Shown here: in pieces, positions 57,737-64,000 of the stretch
How positions within the stretch are numbered: position 1 is the stretch's first letter
Layout of the letters: each line of letters starts with the position of its first letter
The notes under the pieces: model-generated
Seen by the model: only the letters and a program-made list of their open reading frames with translations
Database searches by the model: none
Told to the model about the DNA's origin: nothing
Assembly: GCA_036417435.1 (NCBI GenBank)
Contig: CM070919.1
Location: 35,084,318-35,148,317, forward strand
Source of the DNA: Inia geoffrensis
Lineage: Eukaryota; Chordata; Mammalia; Artiodactyla; Iniidae
Direction of reading: 5' to 3'
Length of the DNA stretch: 64,000 nucleotides
Translations under genes and position numbers: made by a program

Positions 57737-60070
57737 TTTATTGTTATTCATCATGCGGTTCATGCGTTACTCTACTATATCATCATATATTAACTTTGCT
57801 TTTTAGACTGCAATAATAAATTACTTTAGGTGTATTATTTTATTTGGGCACCAAAAATGAAAGGGAAGCAAAACCAACTATAGAGCCAGCATCCCTTTTC
57901 CCAAAGAGAAGTGCGAGGTTCAGGGTCTCCCCAGCTCCCCACGCCAGACCCGAAGCTCTGGTTTCAGCACCTTCTGATACAAACCTCAGAACCCATTGGT
58001 GACACGTTAAGTCCTCTTCTTCCTAAGAAGGGGATGCAAAGCAGGGAGGATGAGATGTACCCTTTAGGCCACTGTCTCTCTCGTACCCCAATGCCAGAAG
58101 TCTTCTGGATTGAAAAATTCTTGCTGTGGTTAAATTGTACTATCTTTCTCGGTGCAATTTATGCCGAAGAGCATCACCGCTCTGCTAAAGCGTTGAATGT
58201 GCCCACTTCAAACTTGTGACGATTTGCCCTCCCCAGGTTTAAGCACAGACCTGAAGATGGGACATTTCAGTCACATGCGCTATATAAACTTTCCGAGAGT
58301 CAGTAAGGGACACTCTTTCCTTCCCTATCTCCCATAACAAGTTGGGAAAAATTTTTGCTTCAGTTTGTACAGCTCCAATGCGGTGTTCTTTGAAACAGAA
58401 CTTATCACTTATACTCCTATGAGGGAGCAAAGATGTGATAAGATAAAAGAAATGAAGCTTCAAGTTACCTTTCTAAGAAATCCTCATACCTGGGATTACT
58501 TTCAAAGAGTGTGTGCTGTTATCTCAGGGGAAATTCCTCTTCCCTTGGACTACAGCAGTTCTGGTAAAGTGTTTTAGAAAACATGGTATATTGTTTGTGA
58601 AGATAACAAAAAGTATCCATCTTTTGAGAGTCTCTTACATAAAATAATATATCAAATATATTTATTTATCCTTTTAGCCTGTTCTAGACCCCTGCTCCTT
58701 TCCCAAAGCCAAAGTGTCAAGGGAGAACAAAGAAATCTTCCTTCTCCATGCTCAAAAGATGGTCTGAGGTGGGCTTTCATCATAGTTTTCAGACTCCAAT
58801 CCAAGCTTCATTTTCTCTGTCCATAAGTGATTACCAATACAAGTGCAACTCTCCCATAAGAAAGGCCATCGGCTAATCATTCATTGATCCCATTAAGCAC
58901 GTTTTTTAACCTTATCTTGCCTTAAAGTACTATACAGAAAGAAATGAACACGTAGGCTATCTGCAACCTATATATTTCAGACAAAAACCAGTTTTGCCAT
59001 GCAACAAAGTGGTATCCAAAGGATTAAAATTATATACTAGTTTACTGCTCTTAAAAGGAGGAAGGTTTGATATAAATATCATACTACTCTAAGTAGCAAT
59101 AGAGAAAAAAAGCAACAGTTAAAAAAAAAAAAACAGAAACAAAATTTAATATTTCCTCAAAAACAAGCAATCAGGGGCAGAGTTATTAAGAGTTTCAAGG
59201 ACAGAGCATGTGTGTCTTTCAACTCCGAAAAGAATAAGAGAAACTTTAACAGCTGGAGCACAGTTCTGTTCTAATCAACAGAAGGACACATGTAGGAAGT
59301 TAAAGTAGGGTTTTCATTTCTGGGAACACACATTTATGTTATTGCAAACCTTTTTTTTTTTTTAAGTTTAAATCTACATTCTGCCAACTTGCATCACAAT
59401 TTCTAGATTTAACTGAAAGCTTCGGAGGAGCTGAGTAAGAATCAAACATCTAAATAAAGATTTCCCCTAATCTTCCCAGGTTTCCATAGAAAAATAAAAG
59501 GAAACATGCCGCTTGTTTCTATTAGAAATAATTAGAAGACCATCCCATCTTCTGAGGAGGTAGTTTGTTACTTGTGAGTTAAATGTACCTTTATTTTTTA
59601 TGATAACAGCTATCTGCAATACCTTTGCTAGTAATTTAAATGATCCCTTATTTCAAATAAAGCCTGAAATTTAACTCGCTACATCATAACCGAACAATTG
59701 ATTCTGTCAAATGTAATTTAGAGATATTAATGTGTTTGCTAGCGCTTTGTTTAGGCTTTATTTTACTGCATTATCCAGTGCTGATTTCACGTTAATTGTT
59801 CATTCATCTTACCCCTGGATGTGGGATTTTAAAAATTACACCTGGGTTGATACATAGATCTTGAACCAAGAATGTAAGAATGCTCCTAAACTCTAAATGT
59901 TTTCCTTTATAGCACTTCCAGAGAAGTGCGTTGCATTACTCAAATTACATATATATGGAGAAATATGCATAGGAACTTACTTTTCTTTTCAAATTTAAGA
60001 TTAACCAAATTACCTTAAAAATGACTTACAGATAAGTGGAGGGGAAAAAAATGAATTATCTAAGATGTAT
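57737..60070. other. Unannotated DNA
   Basis: The 102-codon plus frame at 57911-58219 includes a hydrophobic stretch but no recognised family and no support from context, so I do not call a gene. A13 at 59119 and T13 at 59350. Confidence 0.45.
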
Positions 60071-60074
60071 TACT

Positions 60075-60290
60075 TTCCATTCAGTAAATATTAAGTAGTT
60101 CTTCCTGTGAAGTATTGTACCACCTGCTGTGGACAGAAGGGGAAAGAGTGAGATCACCCCTGACCTTAGGACGTGGCTTCACATGGGTAAGGAACAGTGA
60201 CCCTCATGAGTTATATACACATAAAAGGAAACGCTCCTCAAAATGAATTGCTAAGGTAACAAGTGCTTGGAAAAGTAGAGTAGGATCCAT
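60075..60290 (-). repeat. Possible L2 fragment, antisense
   Basis: 'attcagtaaatattaagtag', 'gtgaagtattgtaccacctg' and 'ataaaaggaaacgctcctca' vaguely follow the old LINE order 'tatttactgagcacctacta' to 'ccaggcactgtgctagg'. Confidence 0.4.
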
Positions 60291-60364
60291 TCAAGCTGGG
60301 CCTCATCAGTCAAGAGAGACCCGGAAAATATGAGCTGGCCATGAAATGACGGGTGATGTGGGCC

Positions 60365-60770
60365 ATCTGTCGCCAGTTGGGTTCTCCGGGAGCAGATGCT
60401 GAGATGGAGCTGGGGTTCAAGATGTGTATTAGGAATGAGTGTATGTGAAGGAAGGGCAGGGCAGAGTCCGGACTGGGCAGAGAGAAGTTGAACTAGGAAA
60501 TGGCAGCAAAGCCTCTGCCAGCCCAGCAGGAAGCCTGCAGCCAGTCTTCCCGGTAAGAGGATCCTGAATCGGCCAGAATGGACCTTTGACCCTTTCTCGG
60601 TCGGTCATCAGAAATGGGAGAGCATACGTTGGGCCAGGTGGTCTTCTGAAGCTGAGGTTGATCTATCCTGAAGCTCCTGGACCCGGACTCTGTCTGTTGA
60701 TGCCCTCAATTTAGGTAAAGACTGGGCACACAGTCCCTACTTAAAGGGAGATGTGGGCTGTACGTCTTCA
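60365..60770. repeat. Possible ancient LTR or other repeat
   Basis: GC-richer block with 'gccagttgggttctccggga', 'gcagatgctgagatggagct' and 'gcccagcaggaagcctgcag'. The opening recalls some ERVL or LTR sequences, but I cannot assign it. Confidence 0.3.
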
Positions 60771-61335
60771 CATCTACCATAACTTTCCTTGTGTGAGAAA
60801 GAGACAAGCAAAACATTGGAGGAGAGAATCAGCAAGATTATGTTTGAGGGTCAGAGTCACTAGTAAGGACCTCCTGGAGTTGAGGGCCACTGCTGATGAC
60901 ATTGAAAAGATAGGAGGGCATATTCTGTGAGGGAGCGCTTGAGTGCCAGTGTGAGAATTCTGTCTTCATAGGGGAAGACGTGTACACTAAGCAAGAGGGT
61001 GCTGCTTTCTCTCTCTTTCTAAAAGCAGCACTTTGGAAAAGATGCCATGTGTCCTTTTACAGGCTCTGTGTCTATTAGGGAAATATGGGGAGATGGGGAA
61101 AGCAAGATGCCAATTCTCTTTAAAATGATTCCTGGGTGTAGATATCAGCAACAGCATCTTAAGAGCAAAGCCATCCCAAATCAGTGAAGTACTTCTGCAA
61201 AATACGTTGCTTCGACAGATGGGTTTGTGCAAAAGAGACCTTCAACTAAACAAATGATTAAAAGCAGTTAACAAATGTTCACGTCTGGTTTGCAACCTAT
61301 TGTTGGCACGTATTTTTATCTGTTCAATTAGCTGT
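60771..61335. other. Unannotated DNA
   Basis: An 81-codon antisense frame at 60987 has no motif. No repeat recognised. Confidence 0.5.
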
Positions 61336-61339
61336 CCAT

Positions 61340-61690
61340 TCATTTACCAAACAGCTTCTGAACACCCACTAAGTTCTTAGGGTGAATGAGATGGGTTCCC
61401 TGTTAGGAGTAGCTCACAGTGTAATCATGGTGACAAAAACAGGGAAAGATGACTTGTCATAGAGTATTGTCAGCCCCGGAGAAGGAGATGCTGGGAACAC
61501 ACAGAGAAGAGTGGGAACCCCTTTACTCTGTATCTAAGGGCTTTGTGTTCCATGATAAAGTGATAAGGAAACATTAAAAGGAGCGATACGCCTGCATTTG
61601 GATTTTAGAAAGGTTACCCGGTGACAGTTGGAATATGGAACAAAGCCTGGTGAGACTAGAGGTAGGAAATCAATTATGGAAGGTATTGTA
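61340..61690 (-). repeat. Possible L2-type fragment, antisense
   Basis: 'atttaccaaacagcttctga', 'acacccactaagttcttagg' and 'gaatatggaacaaagcctgg' loosely match old LINE sequence (tatttactgagcacctacta and downstream). Confidence 0.4.
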
Positions 61691-61714
61691 AGAGCTTAGA
61701 TAGGAAAAGCTGGA

Positions 61715-61845
61715 AGTAATTAACATTTATTGAGTACTCACTGTATACCCAACTCTGTTGTAAATTGTATATATGTATAAACTCACACACACATATATAT
61801 GTATATTTAGATGTAGTTTAATTATCACAACAGTGAAGGTTAAAA
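61715..61845 (-). repeat. MIR 3' half, antisense
   Basis: 'taacatttattgagtactca', 'ctgtatacccaactctgttg' and 'agtttaattatcacaacagt' match the reverse complement of the MIR 3' region, with an intervening (CA)/(TA) patch at 61785-61803. Confidence 0.65.
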
Positions 61846-61950
61846 TGAATGAATGATATTTATTTGCACTTTTGCTACAGTTATGCCAACTCCCTGTTGA
61901 CTTGTAACATTGGCAAACTCAGGTGATTAGGAACTGTGAATGACATTTAT

Positions 61951-62825
61951 AAGTATAGCAATTTTAATATTACTGAAGAATGAAATCTTGCCATTTGCGA
62001 CAACATGGATGGACCTAGATGATATTGTGCTAAGTGAAATAAGTCAGACAGAGAAAGAAAGATAGTGTATGATTTCACTTATATGTGGAATCTAAAAAAC
62101 AAAACAAATGTAAAACAGAAACAGAGTTACAGATACAGAGAACAAACAGGTGGTTGCCAGAGGGGAAGGGGATCGAGGGAGGAGAGAGAGAGGTGAGGGA
62201 GATTAAGAGGTACAAACTTCCAGTTGCAAAGTAAATGGGTTAGGGTATGAAGTATACATTGTGGGGAGTTCAGTCAATAATTAATGTGGCATCTTTGTAT
62301 GGTGACAGATGGTAACTGGACGTAGGATGGTGATCATTTTGAAGTGTGTAGAAATATTGAATCACTGTGTTGTGTAAGAAAAGCTAACGTAGTATCGTAG
62401 GTCAACTGTACTTCAAAAACAAACAAATTCATAGAAAAAGAGATCAGATATGAGGTTTCCAGAGGTGGGGAGGAGGGGAGGGGGAATTGGATGAAGGCCG
62501 TCAAAAGGCACAATCTTCCAGTTATGAGATAAATAAGTGCTAGTGATGTAGCGTGCAGCGTGGTAAATAGAATTAACACTGCTGTTACATACGAAAGCTG
62601 TAAAGAGAGTAATCCTGAGAGTTCTCATCGGACGGAAAAATATTTTTTCTGTTTTTTAAATTGTGTATCTCTGTGAGATGATGGGTGCTCTCTAACTTCT
62701 TGTGGTCATTATTTCATAATGTATGGAAGTCAAATCACTGTTGTACTCCTTAAACGTATACAGTGCCGTCTATCAATTACAACAAAATAAAACTGGAAGA
62801 AGAAAAGTAAGTATAGCAATTTTAA
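61951..62825 (+). mobile_element. L1 3' end, 5'-truncated, with 17-bp perfect TSD and two 3' UTR modules
   Basis: Body 61968-62808. It begins in the ORF2 C-terminal region ('catggatggacctagatgat', 'agtgaaataagtcagacaga', 'tttcacttatatgtggaatc'). One 3' UTR-like module runs to about 62425 ('ggtcaactgtacttcaaaaa'), and a second runs from about 62440 ('gatcagatatgaggtttcca') to 'acaaaataaaactggaagaa'. The TSD AAGTATAGCAATTTTAA is identical at 61951-61967 and 62809-62825. Confidence 0.93.
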
Positions 62826-62833
62826 AAGAGCAG

Positions 62834-62877
62834 TGACAGTCATTATATATGATAATGACAGTCATTATATATGATTA
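62834..62877 (+). repeat. Two-copy 22-bp tandem repeat
   Basis: TGACAGTCATTATATATGAT plus two bases, at 62834-62855 and 62856-62877, one mismatch. Lies just beyond the L1 3' TSD. Confidence 0.9.
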
Positions 62878-63505
62878 CTTATACAGTGATATTTATTTGA
62901 CCAAGCAAATCCTTGAAATCATACAGCATTTTAGGAAAAAAAAATTAAGTGGACCTTTTTGAAGAATAAGGATCACTAAGACAGTTGATCAGGAAATTGT
63001 TTAAGAAGTAAAAATTACTTATCCTGTTTTTTTTCAATGTACTTCTGTTTTATTGGGCAGCATTTAATTAAGCTGTACAGATCATATCCTACACACCTGC
63101 ACGCATATACTCCAGAATGTTGGGGAAGGATACAAAGAAGATAGAAAGATACACGGCCATAGCATGCCTTCCACCTCAGTATGCTTGCGCAATAATACAT
63201 AGAATGGTTATGTACTTAGTGAAGGGGAAAAAAAAAATAGCCTAAGAAAAATAGCTTTAAAATACAGAGATACTCACTAACGTAGTCCAGACCAGTATCC
63301 AGCTTGCTGTGTATGTGTGTGTGCATGTGTGCATGTTTTCGGTCTTGGTTGTAATCCTTGGAAGAGAGAGATTCAAAGGAAGGAGGGATAAAAGAAAGAA
63401 CACAAAATATACTAATATTTGTAGAGAATCTAAGCATATATGGTAATACCCACTGATCCCATCACCGATCCCTTCATTGCATTTGTCCCTAACATTATAC
63501 TGATA
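62878..63505. other. Unannotated DNA
   Basis: Short (GT)n near 63310-63335. No gene or repeat recognised. Confidence 0.5.
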
Positions 63506-63538
63506 TATGTATGTATGTATCTATGTATGTATGTATTT
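63506..63538 (+). repeat. (GTAT)n microsatellite
   Basis: About seven tetranucleotide units with one interruption (CTAT). Confidence 0.9.
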
Positions 63539-63569
63539 TTAATTAATTTGTAATACGTATATTTGCTGT

Positions 63570-63715
63570 CCCTCTTCCAGCCATTAGAAAGCAAGTTCCG
63601 TGAGGCTGAGTTTTGCCATGTTCAAGACTGTGTCCTCCAGTACTGAAAATAGTGTCTGGCACATGCTAGATAACCAGTATTCATTGAATGCTGAAAGAAT
63701 GAGATGCACATATTA
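63570..63715 (+). repeat. L2 3' end fragment
   Basis: 'ccattagaaagcaagttccg', 'tgaggctgagttttgccatg', 'gtgtctggcacatgctagat' and 'aaccagtattcattgaatgc' match the L2 3' end (tagaatgtaagctccatgag, gtgcctggcacatagtagg). Confidence 0.85.
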
Positions 63716-63759
63716 CCTCATTTTATCTTATATCCAGGAAAATAAAGTCTTTTTCTTAC

Positions 63760-63890
63760 TTACACCTGATTAGACTGAGGTTCAGCAAGGTCGAATGACT
63801 CGCTCAAGATCTGTAAACGATGGAGCCAGTTTTTGAAACCAAGTTCAAAAGCCCATGTCCCTTGTGTTCTAAAAGCACGGCCTTCCAAGA
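63760..63890 (-). repeat. MIR SINE fragment, antisense
   Basis: 'tagactgaggttcagcaagg', 'tcgaatgactcgctcaagat', 'cgatggagccagtttttgaa' and 'aagcccatgtcccttgtgtt' match the reverse complement of the MIR core and box B. Confidence 0.8.
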
Positions 63891-64000
63891 TGTTAAACAG
63901 TCACGTCCCGTTGGACTTTTCTTAAAATGATGTGATTTTGTATGATGATGAAACATTCAGCAGAGTCATGGTGTGCCAGCTGAAAAATCTCTAAAGATAA

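Noticed and set aside
57911..58219. 102-codon plus-strand frame with a hydrophobic segment
   Set aside because: No family resemblance, no promoter or splice context that I can support, and such frames are expected by chance in 64 kb.
1..64000. CRISPR arrays, bacterial operons, phage or exogenous viral genes
   Set aside because: The sequence is clearly mammalian; no spaced direct repeats or dense coding frames exist, and the only retrovirus-like material is solitary MaLR-type LTRs.

Overview
The window is 64 kb of AT-rich, gene-poor mammalian nuclear DNA, almost certainly from a cetacean (whale or dolphin). The main evidence is nine copies of tRNA-derived CHR-type SINEs. They start with gggcttccctggtggcgcag, carry an internal ggttcg box B and end in a poly(A) tail, and several have sharp target-site duplications (TSDs). 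They sit beside cetartiodactyl-type L1 3' ends and standard older mammalian repeats: MIR, L2, MLT1-type MaLR LTRs, hAT-Charlie elements and an ancient L1M body. The species cannot be fixed from this window.

I find no convincing protein-coding gene, exon, CpG island, tRNA, rRNA or snRNA. The longest open frame is 164 codons and it overlaps a poly(T) tract. The open frames I inspected lie in repeats, in microsatellites or in sequence without recognisable protein motifs. The window reads as intergenic or deep intronic DNA.

Layout. 1-9 kb: L2 and MIR fossils, a short TSD-bounded L1 tail at 3.0 kb, an MLT1-type LTR at 5.0 kb and a hAT fossil at 8.6 kb. 9-12 kb: the most rearranged part. An MLT1 LTR carries an expanded G-rich minisatellite, and a 160-bp segment at its edge recurs about 1.7 kb away in inverted orientation at about 96% identity. 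13-24 kb: a CHR SINE nested in a hAT element, a long decayed antisense L1 (about 17.9-20.9 kb) and an antisense CHR at 23.9 kb. 25-35 kb: mostly unique DNA with a possible regulatory block at 25.6 kb, microsatellites and two CHR copies. 35-39 kb: two MLT1 LTRs in opposite orientation around a CHR, one with a 38-bp tandem expansion, then a homeodomain-site-rich block and a diverged tandem repeat of about 140 bp. 41-58 kb: L1 tails, long-form CHR SINEs and unique DNA. 60-64 kb: L2 and MIR fragments and a TSD-bounded L1 with two successive 3' UTR modules.

No genes act together here. Biological interest lies in transposon history, local rearrangements and possible conserved noncoding blocks. Repeat family names come from recalled consensus patterns and were not checked by database search.
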